Shown here: piece by piece, positions 54,293 to 63,896 of the stretch
Position numbering within the stretch: the stretch's first letter is position 1
Layout: every line of letters starts with the position of its first letter
Source: Amygdalobacter indicium
GTDB lineage: Bacteria > Bacillota > Clostridia > Saccharofermentanales > Fastidiosipilaceae
Direction of reading: 5' to 3'
DNA: 64,000 nucleotides
NCBI RefSeq assembly: GCF_029101545.1
Contig: NZ_CP118866.1
Coordinates: 868,001-932,000 of the forward strand
Notes under the pieces: generated by a model
Told to the model about the DNA's origin: nothing
Seen by the model: the letters and a program-made list of their open reading frames with translations, nothing else
Databases searched by the model: none
Program-made: the position numbers and the translations under genes

Positions 54293-55924
54293 TTAATACA
54301 TACCGCCTGCACCGGGCATTGCCGGCATATTTCCGCCCGCAGGCTCATTCTTAGGCAAATCAGCCACACAAGCTTCAGTCGTCAATAACATAGCTGCAAC
54401 GGAAGCAGCGTTTTGTAAAGCCGAACGTGTAACTTTGGCCGGATCAACAATACCGCTCTTAATCATATCGACGTATTCATCTGTCAAAGCATTGTAACCT
54501 ACGCCGACTTTGGCATTCTTAACACCTTCCAGAATAACACTGCCGTCCAAACCTGCATTCACGGCAATTTGACGCACAGGCTCTTCCAAAGCACGCAGAA
54601 TAATACCGATACCGGTCTTGACATCACCGCTTGCCTGCTCAAGTAAAGGCTTAATTTGCTTCATCACATCAACATAAGTTGTACCGCCGCCGGGGACCAT
54701 ACCTTCTTCAACACCGGCACGAGTAGCTGACAAAGCATCTTCAATTCTGTACTTACGTTCCTTCATCTCTGTTTCAGTAGCTGCACCGACTTTAATTACT
54801 GCAACACCGCCGGCCAACTTAGCCAAACGCTCCTGCAATTTTTCTTTATCGAAATCGGATGTAGTTGCAGCAATTTGAGACTTAATTTGTTTAACACGTT
54901 GTTCAATCAAGTCTTTGTTGCCGGCACCGTCAACAATAATTGTAGTATCCTTATTAACTTTAACTTGACGGCAATGACCCAACTGTGCCAAATCAGCATC
55001 CTTCAAATTGTACCCCAACTCTTCGCTGATTAACTGACCGCCTGTCAAAACTGCAATATCCTGCAACATTTCCTTACGACGATCACCGAATCCCGGAGCC
55101 TTAACTGCGATAACATTTAATGTACCGCGCAACTTATTAAGAACCAAAGTAGATAATGCTTCACCTTCAATATCATCTGCTATGATAAACAACTTGGCAC
55201 CGCTTTGAATAACTTTCTCCAACAACGGCAAAAGCTCCTGAATATTACTGATTTTCTTATCAGTAATCAAAATCAGCGGATCATCAATTACAGCTTCCAT
55301 CTTCTCCATATCGGTGCACATATATGCCGAAACATAGCCGCGATCGAACTGCATACCTTCAACAACTTCCAATGATGTTTCCATGGTCTTGGCTTCTTCT
55401 ACTGTAATAACACCGTCTTTGGAAACCTTTTCCATAGCATCAGCGATTAATTGACCGATTTTCTCATCGTTAGCTGAAATGGAAGCGACACGAGCAATAT
55501 CATTCTTTCCTGTAACAGGGACAGCAATCTCCTTAATGCCCTTAACTGCAGCATCTACAGCTTGCTTAATACCTTTTTGCAAAATAATAGGATTGGCACC
55601 GGCTGCAATATTCTTCAAGCCTTCTTTAATAATTGCCTGAGCTAAAACAGTAGCTGTTGTCGTACCGTCGCCTGCAACATCATTGGTCTTTGTAGCTACT
55701 TCTTTCACTACTTGAGCACCCATATTTTCAAAGCGATCTTCCAACTCTATTTCTTTAGCAATAGTTACACCGTCATTGGTGATAATCGGTGTACCGAAAG
55801 ATTTATCCAAAATAACATTACGTCCTTTAGGACCCAAAGTAATTTTTACGGTATTAGCCAGCTTATTAACGCCGGCTTCCAAAGCCTTACGCGCATCTTC
55901 ATTATATTTAAGTTCTTTAGCCAT
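54293..55924 (-). CDS. groEL: Chaperonin GroEL (60 kDa)
   Basis: GroEL forms the double-ring chamber that folds proteins in the cytoplasm with GroES. The 543-residue protein has VTLGPKGRNV and DGVTIAKEIELED near the N-terminus, the ATP-binding VAGDGTTTATVLAQ, and a Gly/Met-rich tail GGNMPAMPGAGGMY. AGAGGAGGAATAATT precedes the ATG. It lies 25 bp after groES and shares its CIRCE-controlled promoter. Confidence 0.98.
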   Translation of the reverse strand: MAKELKYNEDARKALEAGVNKLANTVKITLGPKGRNVILDKSFGTPIITNDGVTIAKEIELEDRFENMGAQVVKEVATKTNDVAGDGTTTATVLAQAIIKEGLKNIAAGANPIILQKGIKQAVDAAVKGIKEIAVPVTGKNDIARVASISANDEKIGQLIADAMEKVSKDGVITVEEAKTMETSLEVVEGMQFDRGYVSAYMCTDMEKMEAVIDDPLILITDKKISNIQELLPLLEKVIQSGAKLFIIADDIEGEALSTLVLNKLRGTLNVIAVKAPGFGDRRKEMLQDIAVLTGGQLISEELGYNLKDADLAQLGHCRQVKVNKDTTIIVDGAGNKDLIEQRVKQIKSQIAATTSDFDKEKLQERLAKLAGGVAVIKVGAATETEMKERKYRIEDALSATRAGVEEGMVPGGGTTYVDVMKQIKPLLEQASGDVKTGIGIILRALEEPVRQIAVNAGLDGSVILEGVKNAKVGVGYNALTDEYVDMIKSGIVDPAKVTRSALQNAASVAAMLLTTEACVADLPKNEPAGGNMPAMPGAGGMY

Positions 55925-55949
55925 AATTATTCCTCCTCTTTTAAGATGT

Positions 55950-56222
55950 TTACTCTACGATTGCCAAAACGTCATTCTGCTTCATAATGGAATAGGTCAC
56001 GTCATCCAATTTTACTTCTGTTCCGGCATACTTGCTGCAAATAACCTTATCGCCTACCTTTAATTCCATCTTAATATCCTTAGTTCCGGGACCGACAGCA
56101 ACAACTTCCGCTACTTGAGGCTTCTCTTTGGCTGAATCAGGCAAAAACAAACCGAATTCATTCTTGCACTCTTGTTCAATCATCTTGATCACTACACGAT
56201 CTGCTAACGGTTTAATGTTCAT
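55950..56222 (-). CDS. groES: Co-chaperonin GroES (10 kDa)
   Basis: GroES caps the GroEL ring. I start at the ATG at 56222 (MNIKPLADRVVIK), preceded by AAAGGAGGTC; this gives 90 residues, the normal length. The mobile-loop region (about 16-35) and ICSKYAGTEVKLD roof segment are present. The first gene of groESL; a CIRCE-like operator sits just upstream. Confidence 0.97.
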   Translation of the reverse strand: MNIKPLADRVVIKMIEQECKNEFGLFLPDSAKEKPQVAEVVAVGPGTKDIKMELKVGDKVICSKYAGTEVKLDDVTYSIMKQNDVLAIVE

Positions 56223-56236
56223 TAAATTGACCTCCT

Positions 56237-56263
56237 TTGGCACTCTCAACCTTCAAGTGCTAA
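56237..56263 (-). promoter_or_regulatory. CIRCE-like operator (HrcA site) of groESL
   Basis: TTGGCACTC, 9 bp, AAGTGCTAA (plus-strand reading). Each arm differs from the CIRCE consensus (TTAGCACTC-N9-GAGTGCTAA) at one position. It lies between the -10 and the ribosome binding site, as expected for HrcA repression relieved by heat. Confidence 0.88.
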
Positions 56264-56271
56264 CAAGGATG

Positions 56272-56300
56272 ATTGTAGCACAGTGTTCCTTTATAGTCAA
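56272..56300 (-). promoter_or_regulatory. groESL promoter
   Basis: On the minus strand TTGACT, an exact 17-bp spacer and TACAAT preceded by TGC. A second TTGACT directly adjoins the first upstream. The start would be about 7 bp on, next to the CIRCE. Confidence 0.8.
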
Positions 56301-56400
56301 AGTCAAACAAGGTCAAAGAAGGCGATTTCAAAAAATTTTCACATTTACCCGCATGCGCCGCCTGCAGGCAACCGAAGAATTGTCAACTGCAGTTACAAAA

Positions 56401-56464
56401 AACCTCTTACCTGTCCTCAGTTGAAATTAACCGTAAAATTCAACTGAATAATAAGCAAGAGGTT
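56401..56464 (-). terminator. Nested hairpin terminator of galE
   Basis: Outer arms AACCTCTT / AAGAGGTT enclose inner arms CAGTTGAA / TTCAACTG, and the minus strand ends in TTTTTT. It lies 16 nt after the galE stop. Confidence 0.75.
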
Positions 56465-56479
56465 ATTAATAAAATTCAA

Positions 56480-57499
56480 TTATGCCTGATAACCGTTAGG
56501 ATTTTTCGACTGCCAATTCCAAGTATCCCGACACATATCTTCAATATTACGTTCAGCTTTCCAATGCAGAATTTTTTCCGCCTTGCTTGCATCAGCATAA
56601 ACTGTAGCCGGATCGCCGGGTCTTCTGCCGACAATTTTGTATTTAACATGTAAATTGTTGACCTTTTCAAAGGTATGCAACAATTCCAAAACACTTGTCC
56701 CCTTACCGGTGCCCAAGTTGAAAGCAGCTACACCTGTATGCTCGGCGGCATACTCCAAAGCTTTAATATGTCCTAAAGCTAAATCCACGACATGAATATA
56801 ATCACGCACTCCTGTGCCGTCCACCGTAGGATAATCATTACCGTAAACTGAAAGTTCCGCCAACTTACCGACAGCAACTTGAGAAATATAAGGCATCAGG
56901 TTGTTCGGTATACCGTTAGGATTTTCTCCGATCATACCGGAAGCATCCGCACCGATAGGATTGAAGTAACGCAACAGACAAACACTCAGTTGCGGATGAG
57001 CAAACGCCACATCCCGCAAAATCTGTTCAATCATCAACTTTGTCCAACCGTAAGGATTCGTACAGGGACCAAGGGGCATATCTTCCGTTAAAGGCATTTT
57101 TTCGCTGGCCCCGTAAACAGTAGCTGAAGAACTGAAAATAAAATTCTTACAATCATACTTCTTCATCATTTTCAACAAAGAAATTGCAGAAATCAAATTA
57201 TTATCGTAATATTTCAGCGGTTCGGCAACTGATTCGCCGACAGCTTTGAAACCGGCAAAATGGATAACGGCGTCTATTTGATTATGGCTGAAAACCCCTT
57301 CCAATTTGGCTAAATCCTGAATTTGTGATTCAACAAACTCTACCTGATAACCTAACAGATCCGCTAAGCGTTGCAACACCAACGGCGACGAATTGGAAAA
57401 ATCATCCATCACCAACGTATGGTATCCGGCCCGTTCCAATTCCAAAACCGTTTGGGCACCGATATAACCTGCTCCACCTGATACTAAAATCTTACCCAT
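56480..57499 (-). CDS. galE: UDP-glucose 4-epimerase
   Basis: GalE interconverts UDP-glucose and UDP-galactose using bound NAD+. I start at the ATG at 57499, preceded by AGGAGGA, giving 339 residues. The NAD motif GGAGYIGAQ opens the protein; SSATVYG and the catalytic YGWTK are present, as are FNPIGADASG and the UDP-binding RRPGDPATVYADASKA. It may provide UDP-galactose for glf and glycosyltransferases. It follows pnp by 43 bp. Confidence 0.96.
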   Translation of the reverse strand: MGKILVSGGAGYIGAQTVLELERAGYHTLVMDDFSNSSPLVLQRLADLLGYQVEFVESQIQDLAKLEGVFSHNQIDAVIHFAGFKAVGESVAEPLKYYDNNLISAISLLKMMKKYDCKNFIFSSSATVYGASEKMPLTEDMPLGPCTNPYGWTKLMIEQILRDVAFAHPQLSVCLLRYFNPIGADASGMIGENPNGIPNNLMPYISQVAVGKLAELSVYGNDYPTVDGTGVRDYIHVVDLALGHIKALEYAAEHTGVAAFNLGTGKGTSVLELLHTFEKVNNLHVKYKIVGRRPGDPATVYADASKAEKILHWKAERNIEDMCRDTWNWQSKNPNGYQA

Positions 57500-57542
57500 A
57501 AAATATCCTCCTGCAATTGTTGCCAGCAAATGCTGAATTTAT

Positions 57543-59846
57543 TTACTCTTCATCCCGATCAAATTTACGTTTTCTCGGCTTTGCTTCAAATTGATTAAAG
57601 GATGTATGATTTTCTTTGTGTTGTGCATAAGCGGAAGAATTGCTCTTGCGATAATTATTCTTTTCGTAATTTCCGGAATTACGTTCAAAACTACGCTCGG
57701 AATTGCGCTCAAAGCGATCCGAACGGCCTCTTCTTTCCGTTCTTAAAGGCGAAGCTGTCGCTCCCGGCAGGCAGTCTTTAATTGACAAATTAACCCGTCC
57801 CTGATCATCAACTTCGATAATCTTTACCTTAACACTGTCACCGACATGCAACACATCCTCAATATTTTCCACGCGCTCCGGTGCAACCTTGGAAATATGT
57901 ACCATACCTTCTTTTCCCGGCAAATACTCGACAAAGGCGCCGAACGACATCAAGCGGGTTACTGTGCCTTCATAAGTTTCACCAACTTCCGGTTCCCGTA
58001 CAATCCCTTCGATAATCTTAATGGCCTTTTTACCCATCTCACTATCTATGCACGAAACATATACATGGCCTTCTTCATCAATGTCAATTGTTGAATTGGT
58101 AAGGCTGATAATTCTATTAATAGTTTTACCGGATTTACCGACAACTTCACCGATTTTATCTGCCGGAATTTCAGTCTGGAAAATCTTAGGTGCCCAAGGG
58201 GACAACTCGGTTCTTGGAGCCGGAATACAAGGTAAGATCACATCATTAATAATCTGCAAACGACCTTTTCTCGTCATAGCAAAGGCATCTCTGATAATAT
58301 CCAACGTCAGGCCCTTAACTTTAATATCAACCTGAATAGCAGTAATACCTTCTGTTGTACCGGCAACTTTGAAATCCATATCACCGAAGAAGTCTTCAAT
58401 TCCTTGAATATCCATAAATACTTTATAGTCGTCAATATTATCTTTAGCTGTAATCAAGCCACAGGAAATACCTGCTACCGGGCGGCTGATAGGAACACCG
58501 GCTGCCATCAAAGCCAAAGTTGAAGCACAAACTGAACCTTGAGAAGTAGAACCGTTACTGGAAGTAACTTCCGATACGTTTCTTATGGCATAAGGGAACT
58601 CTTCTTTACTCGGCAAAACGGCTAATAAAGCTCTTTCAGCCAAAGCACCGTGACCGATTTCTCTCCGTCCCGGAGATCTTGAAGCCTTTGCCTCACCCGT
58701 ACTGTATCCCGGGAAATTATATTGGTGGATATAACGTTTCTCAGTCTCGGTCGATAAATTATCAACTGCTTGAGCGTTAGCCAAAGACGCCAGTGTACAT
58801 ACAGTAACAACTTGTGTCTGTCCCCGTTGGAACCACGCTGATCCGTGTACACGAGGTAATAAATCAATACCGCAACTTAAAGGTCTGATAGTGAAGAAAT
58901 CACGTCCGTCAACTCTTTTTTCGTCATTGTATAAATAACTGCGTACGACTTCTTTCTCCAGATTGTACATAATTTCAGTACTTAAGGCTGCCAGCTCTTC
59001 TCTATCGGCATAGTGTTCTTTAATTTTTTGAGCCAAAGCATCGACATTATTGTCGCGTTCGGTTTTATCGGTTGTTAAAACACACTGCTTCAATTCCTCC
59101 CCGACCAAAGCTCGACATTCGTCCAGAACTTCCTGCGGTACAGCACTTGAAGTATAAGTATATTTTGGCAATCCTATTTCTGCCGCTATACTCTTAATGA
59201 AACGGCAAATTTGGCTGATAACTTTATGTCCTTGACTGATAGCATCAAGCATCACATCATCCGGTACCTCATTGGCGCCGGCTTCAATCATACAAACCTT
59301 ATCTTCCGTACCGGCCAAAGTTACATACATATCGGAAGCTTCACGTTGACGTGTATCGGGATTAATAACAACTTTACCGTCAACCAAGCCTAAAGCGACT
59401 GCAGCTGTCGGGCCGTCCCAAGGAATATCTGAAATAGCTACGGCAATAGAAGAACCAAGCATAGCAGCTAATTCCGGTTCATTATCCTGATCAACCGACA
59501 TAACCAAGTTGTTCACATGAACATCATTGCGTAAATCTTTAGGAAATAAAGGACGCAAAGGACGATCAATAGCTCTGGATGTTAAAATGGCATTTTCTGA
59601 AGGTCTGCCTTCTCTTTTCATAAAACCGCCCGGGAATTTACCCATAGCGTACATCTTCTCTTCATAATCAACACTTAAAGGAAAAAAATCCACGCCGGGA
59701 CGCGGCTCTTTCGAAGAAGTTGCTGTTGATAAAACAACAGTATCACCATATCTTACTAAACAGGCGCCATTAGCCAAAGGTGCTAAATGACCGGTCTCAA
59801 TAATCAATTTACGACCGCACAGGTCAAACGAAAATTCTCTTTTCAC
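57543..59846 (-). CDS. pnp: Polyribonucleotide nucleotidyltransferase (PNPase)
   Basis: PNPase degrades RNA 3' to 5' with phosphate in the cytoplasm. Two RNase PH domains are seen (about 5-140 and 300-540), with the metal-binding FGDMDFKVAGT, then KH (IGKSGKTI-type: VGKSGKTINRI) and S1 (YEGTVTRLMSFGAFVEYLPG) domains. A basic, Ser/Asn/Arg-rich tail of about 65 residues with repeated FERNS units ends the protein. I start with GTG at 59846, after a purine-rich AAAGAGAG; a TTG 27 bp earlier is in frame without a site. It is downstream of rpsO, the conserved rpsO-pnp order. Confidence 0.95.
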   Translation of the reverse strand: MKREFSFDLCGRKLIIETGHLAPLANGACLVRYGDTVVLSTATSSKEPRPGVDFFPLSVDYEEKMYAMGKFPGGFMKREGRPSENAILTSRAIDRPLRPLFPKDLRNDVHVNNLVMSVDQDNEPELAAMLGSSIAVAISDIPWDGPTAAVALGLVDGKVVINPDTRQREASDMYVTLAGTEDKVCMIEAGANEVPDDVMLDAISQGHKVISQICRFIKSIAAEIGLPKYTYTSSAVPQEVLDECRALVGEELKQCVLTTDKTERDNNVDALAQKIKEHYADREELAALSTEIMYNLEKEVVRSYLYNDEKRVDGRDFFTIRPLSCGIDLLPRVHGSAWFQRGQTQVVTVCTLASLANAQAVDNLSTETEKRYIHQYNFPGYSTGEAKASRSPGRREIGHGALAERALLAVLPSKEEFPYAIRNVSEVTSSNGSTSQGSVCASTLALMAAGVPISRPVAGISCGLITAKDNIDDYKVFMDIQGIEDFFGDMDFKVAGTTEGITAIQVDIKVKGLTLDIIRDAFAMTRKGRLQIINDVILPCIPAPRTELSPWAPKIFQTEIPADKIGEVVGKSGKTINRIISLTNSTIDIDEEGHVYVSCIDSEMGKKAIKIIEGIVREPEVGETYEGTVTRLMSFGAFVEYLPGKEGMVHISKVAPERVENIEDVLHVGDSVKVKIIEVDDQGRVNLSIKDCLPGATASPLRTERRGRSDRFERNSERSFERNSGNYEKNNYRKSNSSAYAQHKENHTSFNQFEAKPRKRKFDRDEE

Positions 59847-59930
59847 ACTATTTCTCTCTTTCTTATTCTTCAATCATAATAATAGCATTTTTTCACGTCC
59901 ATACAAGCAAAAAAGGAGCTGACAATAAAA

Positions 59931-59955
59931 AAAACCCGAAACTGGTTCGGGTTTT
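59931..59955 (-). terminator. Terminator of rpsO
   Basis: Stem AAAACCCGAA / TTCGGGTTTT with a 5-nt loop, followed on the minus strand by more T. It lies 21 nt after rpsO and before pnp, so pnp may rely on readthrough or its own promoter. Confidence 0.85.
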
Positions 59956-59975
59956 CTTTCAAGAACGAAAATAAA

Positions 59976-60239
59976 TTACTTACGCAAATTCAAGCGAGCA
60001 ATCAAAGAACGATAACGTTCGATATCGACCTTCTGCAGGTAACCTAAAAGGCTGCGACGCTTACCGACCATCATCAACAAACCGCGACGGCTGTGGTGAT
60101 CTTTCATATGATCTTTCAAATGATCCGTCAAATGATTGATGCGCTCAGTCAATAAAGCAATCTGAACTTCCGGTGAACCTGTATCACCTTCGTGGGTTGC
60201 ATACTCTTGAATAACTTGCAACTTTTTGTCCTTATCCAT
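59976..60239 (-). CDS. rpsO: 30S ribosomal protein S15
   Basis: S15 binds 16S rRNA helices 20-22 early in assembly. The 87-residue protein has the hallmark GDTGSPEVQIALLTERINHLT and HSRRGLLMMVGKRRSLLGYL. AGGAGGATAGGACA precedes the ATG. It sits 80 bp after the ispH-S1 fusion. Confidence 0.98.
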   Translation of the reverse strand: MDKDKKLQVIQEYATHEGDTGSPEVQIALLTERINHLTDHLKDHMKDHHSRRGLLMMVGKRRSLLGYLQKVDIERYRSLIARLNLRK

Positions 60240-60319
60240 TGTCCTATCCTCCTATATAAACCTTAAACTGAGCCGGCTTCGGACAAAGCACAGCTAAGTA
60301 AAAGGTAATTAACCTTAAA

Positions 60320-62491
60320 TTAGTCGTTAGACTTAACAATATTAATGTCGGCACCCTTACCGTCATCATCTCTATATGAGCTGGGGAAATCCTGTTCTTC
60401 TTTCTTCTTGCTGATAGATAAAGCTGAACCTTCAGGCTCACCCAAATTCATCACAGACTTAATGCTGATGGAAATACGACGACGCTCCAAATTAACTTCA
60501 AGCACTCTTGCTTGAACTTCTTGACCGACTTTCAGCACTTCTTCCGGCTTTTCAATCCGACGGTTGCAAATTTGTGAAATATGGCAAAGAGCATCCACAC
60601 CCGGAGCAATATTCACAAATACACCGTAAGGCATAATTCTGGCAACCTTTCCGTCAACAATCGAACCGACAGGGTACTTCTCATCGATTTGGAAATAAGG
60701 ATCGTCTTCCAACTTACGATAACCTAAAGAAATACGCTTGGATTCACGATCAAAGTCCTTGATATAAACCTGAACCTTGTCACCGATTTTAAGAACTTCT
60801 TTCGGATGACGAATATGTTTCCAGGACAATTCCGTCACATGGATCAAACCGTCCAAGCCGCCTAAGTCGACAAAAGCACCGAAGTTGGTCAAATTACGTA
60901 CCGTTCCTTCATAAACATCGCCGACTTCCAAGTTATCCCAAATAGCTTCAGCCTGTTTGTCGCGAATAGCTGCCAATAAGCTGCGGCGAGAACCTGTGAC
61001 ACGCAAACGTCTGCTGTTGCTGTCGTCAAACGCTGTAATCAAAATTTCCAATGTCTGGCCGACATATTTATCCAAATCTTCAACTGCATGCAACTCCAAC
61101 TGTGTACGATGGATGTAGATATCAGCTCCGCCGTAAGAAGCGATAACGCCATCTTTCACTTTGCTGACAACTTTAACTGTAACCGGAGTTTTCTCTTCAT
61201 ACGCTTTTTTCAAAAGCTCCTTATATTTGTTAAAGTCCACTCTAGCTTTGGAAAGCAAAATTTCCTTGCCCATTTCAGTATTGCGAATACTGCGAACATA
61301 AATTTCAATTTCCTGATGATCTTCAATAGCCTTATCCAAATCGAAGTCCGGTGTCTTCAAGAATTCGCTCATCGGAATCTTGCCTTCCGACTTGTCTTTA
61401 ACATCAACATAAACAAAATCCGGGTCATAACGAACGATCACACCCTTGATAATCTCTCCGCGCTTCAATTGCGGAATATTATCAATAAAATCCGAGAAAC
61501 TGACGTCATTGCCTGTTTCGGCTGCTTGCTTATCGACTGCATTTTGGTTCTTGGCTGTTTCTTCTAAAGCCTCTTGGTTTTTGGTTACTTCTGTGTTCTC
61601 ATTCATTATACGAATGACCTCCGTGATTATACTATCTGGTGCCGAAGCTGATGCTGCAACACCTACTTGTTTCGCAGCTAAAACTCCTTTGACCTTCAGT
61701 TCCGCCATATCGGCCGCACTTTCAATCAAATAAGTCTCACCACACACCTCAGCAGATAAATCAACTAATCGCTTAGTATTGGAACTACTTCGGTCGCCTA
61801 TGACAATCATGACGTCTTTCGTACTTGCCAATTCCTTCGTAGCTAGTTGCCGATCAACTGTAGCTCTACATATTGTATCAAAAATGAGCAGTTGTTCAAG
61901 ATGTAAAGTTAAAAAATTTGAAATTTTTGTAAATTCTTGATGGTTGAAAGTCGTTTGAGCCAGTAAAACACTGGGTAAATTAGCTAAATTTAAGGTTTTC
62001 AGCTCCGTTAAACTCTCAGCAACAATCACATTATTCTCTGCAAAACTTATTTCACTTACAATTTCAGGATGTCCCCGATGTCCTGCCAGAATAATTTGAT
62101 AACCAGCATTGTGGTATTTAGCTATTTTATTTTGAATAAAACGAACGTAACCGCAAGTTTCATCTATGACTTTGCAATTCTTATCTCGCAACCGTCCTAA
62201 TTCTTCCCCTGTAATACCATGAGCCCGAATCAGCACCGTCGCCCCGGGTGCAACAGCATCAGCTTTATCTACCAGAATAAAACCGTTGGCAGTTAAATTA
62301 TTAACTACCTGTTTGTTATGAATAACAGCACCGTACATATAACATTTTTGCCCGGTTTGTAAAGCTTCAGCCAACTCATAAGCTTTATGTACAGCTTTTT
62401 TTACCCCGTAACAGAAACCGTAACTGCCGGCTAACGTATATGATGCCGGTGCCAGGGAAGAGTTTTGCAAATTATTTTGTTTGTAATTCAT
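60320..62491 (-). CDS. ispH: IspH-ribosomal protein S1 fusion
   Basis: The N-terminal part (about 15-290) is 4-hydroxy-3-methylbut-2-enyl diphosphate reductase, the last step of the non-mevalonate isoprenoid pathway. Its [4Fe-4S] cysteines Cys27 (GFCYGV), Cys113 (ETCGYV) and Cys208 (DTICRAT) and the GHPE motif are kept. After a Gln/Asn/Glu linker (about 295-335) come four S1 RNA-binding domains (about 345-415, 430-505, 523-590, 607-678) resembling ribosomal protein S1, which helps mRNA bind the 30S subunit. The fusion is known in clostridia. The start overlaps plsC by 20 bp; no strong ribosome binding site is seen. The order cmk-plsC-ispH-S1 is typical of clostridia. Confidence 0.95.
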   Translation of the reverse strand: MNYKQNNLQNSSLAPASYTLAGSYGFCYGVKKAVHKAYELAEALQTGQKCYMYGAVIHNKQVVNNLTANGFILVDKADAVAPGATVLIRAHGITGEELGRLRDKNCKVIDETCGYVRFIQNKIAKYHNAGYQIILAGHRGHPEIVSEISFAENNVIVAESLTELKTLNLANLPSVLLAQTTFNHQEFTKISNFLTLHLEQLLIFDTICRATVDRQLATKELASTKDVMIVIGDRSSSNTKRLVDLSAEVCGETYLIESAADMAELKVKGVLAAKQVGVAASASAPDSIITEVIRIMNENTEVTKNQEALEETAKNQNAVDKQAAETGNDVSFSDFIDNIPQLKRGEIIKGVIVRYDPDFVYVDVKDKSEGKIPMSEFLKTPDFDLDKAIEDHQEIEIYVRSIRNTEMGKEILLSKARVDFNKYKELLKKAYEEKTPVTVKVVSKVKDGVIASYGGADIYIHRTQLELHAVEDLDKYVGQTLEILITAFDDSNSRRLRVTGSRRSLLAAIRDKQAEAIWDNLEVGDVYEGTVRNLTNFGAFVDLGGLDGLIHVTELSWKHIRHPKEVLKIGDKVQVYIKDFDRESKRISLGYRKLEDDPYFQIDEKYPVGSIVDGKVARIMPYGVFVNIAPGVDALCHISQICNRRIEKPEEVLKVGQEVQARVLEVNLERRRISISIKSVMNLGEPEGSALSISKKKEEQDFPSSYRDDDGKGADINIVKSND

Positions 62492-63182
62492 GTGATTTTA
62501 ACTCGGAATATGTCGGATACGGTCGCTTAGCCAAATCATAGGCGGATTTGAGCAAATCATAAGCAATTTCATCATCACTCTGCCCGGCATTATAACGTTC
62601 TTCCAATTTGAAAGCTTTTTGAGTCGACAATCTGATTTTTGATCTGAACTTAAAATCACCGCTGATTCCGACCACCAGAACTTTCGCTTCGGCTTTTCTG
62701 ATTAATCCGACAATTGTTGCACTTGGCCGGTATTGCATTAATTCAGCTTTAGTACGACAGCGATGCCCTTGCGGAAAAATGCCGACAATTCTTTTAGCCT
62801 TTAATCTTTGAATTATTGTCTTTATAGCTGTCAGATCAACTTTACTGCGGTCAAAGGGAATTGCCGCCCACTCCTGCAGAAATTTTCCGAACAGAGGAAT
62901 ATTGAATAATTCACACTTACAAACCCAATCAACCCAAGGATTCAAAGCCAAAATTATTAAAGGTACATCAAAAAAATTTTGATGGTTTGCAATTAAAACT
63001 ACAGGTTCTCTATCTTCAGCGGATAAACAAGTAGCAAAGTTATCATCAACTTCTATCTTCCAGAACAATTTCATAAAAATATAAACAGTTCTGATTGTAA
63101 ACAGGCGCCAGCCATAACGCGACTTATAAATATCCGGTAAATCACTGACCGACAAAGCTCTTGCTTTATTGTTATTTTTCAT
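62472..63182 (-). CDS. plsC: 1-acyl-sn-glycerol-3-phosphate acyltransferase
   Basis: PlsC acylates lysophosphatidate to phosphatidate at the membrane. The 236-residue protein has the HX4D motif HQNFFD near residue 67 and FPQGHR in place of the usual FPEGTR, a conservative change at the Glu. A hydrophobic segment near the N-terminus may anchor it. It lies between cmk and ispH and overlaps ispH by 20 bp. A longer PlsC-like gene is at 15428-16993. Confidence 0.9.
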   Translation of the reverse strand: MKNNNKARALSVSDLPDIYKSRYGWRLFTIRTVYIFMKLFWKIEVDDNFATCLSAEDREPVVLIANHQNFFDVPLIILALNPWVDWVCKCELFNIPLFGKFLQEWAAIPFDRSKVDLTAIKTIIQRLKAKRIVGIFPQGHRCRTKAELMQYRPSATIVGLIRKAEAKVLVVGISGDFKFRSKIRLSTQKAFKLEERYNAGQSDDEIAYDLLKSAYDLAKRPYPTYSELKSHELQTK

Positions 63183-63198
63183 ACATAAACCTCAAAAT

Positions 63199-63870
63199 CT
63201 ATACAATCGGTTGAATAATTGCGCTTATACGTTCCAAAACTTCCTGAATATCCATCTGACTGGAATCAATATAAACTGCTTCTTTCGCCTGTTTTAACGG
63301 TGCCAGTAAACGATTAATATCTTGGAAATCACGTTGATTAATTTGATTCAATACACTTGTATAATCACATTCCAAACCCTGCTGATTCAAATCCTGCCAC
63401 CGTCTGCTTGCTCTTTCTTCCGGTCTGGCATCAAGATATATTTTAACATCAGCTTGCGGTAAAACTACAGTTCCTATGTCACGTCCGTCCATTATAACGT
63501 TATTATGTGCCGCAAATTCCCGCTCCAATTCCAGAACATAATTTCTCATAGCCGCATTTTGACTCAGCAGTGAGGCTGAATGACCGATACTTTCAGTTCT
63601 GATGGATTTATCAACAGCTGAATTATTTAAGCTGTAACGAACGTCCTTACCCATAACCTGAATTTTAATTACAGCTCCCTGTAAGATAGTATTAATTGCA
63701 GCCGGATCGTTAATATCCAAATTATTCTCTTCCGCATATAATGCCAGGCAACGAAATAATGTACCTGTATCCAAATGATACAGATGAAATTTTTCCGCCA
63801 ATAAACGGGCTATAGTACTCTTGCCCGCTCCGCTCGGTCCATCAATCGCTACTGCAATATGTTTCATCAT
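63199..63870 (-). CDS. cmk: Cytidylate kinase
   Basis: Cmk phosphorylates CMP and dCMP with ATP. The 223-residue protein has the P-loop AIDGPSGAGKSTIARLLA, the HLDTGTLFR CMP-binding segment, and the DGRDIGTVVLPQADVKIYLDA lid region. The second of two adjacent Met codons (63867) is a possible start. It leads cmk-plsC-ispH. Confidence 0.96.
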   Translation of the reverse strand: MMKHIAVAIDGPSGAGKSTIARLLAEKFHLYHLDTGTLFRCLALYAEENNLDINDPAAINTILQGAVIKIQVMGKDVRYSLNNSAVDKSIRTESIGHSASLLSQNAAMRNYVLELEREFAAHNNVIMDGRDIGTVVLPQADVKIYLDARPEERASRRWQDLNQQGLECDYTSVLNQINQRDFQDINRLLAPLKQAKEAVYIDSSQMDIQEVLERISAIIQPIV

Positions 63871-63896
63871 TCCTACCTACCTTTTCCTAAGCGTAC

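Noticed and set aside
61088..61567. A 159-codon plus-strand frame opposite the ispH-S1 linker
   Set aside because: Antisense to a real gene, with low-complexity composition.
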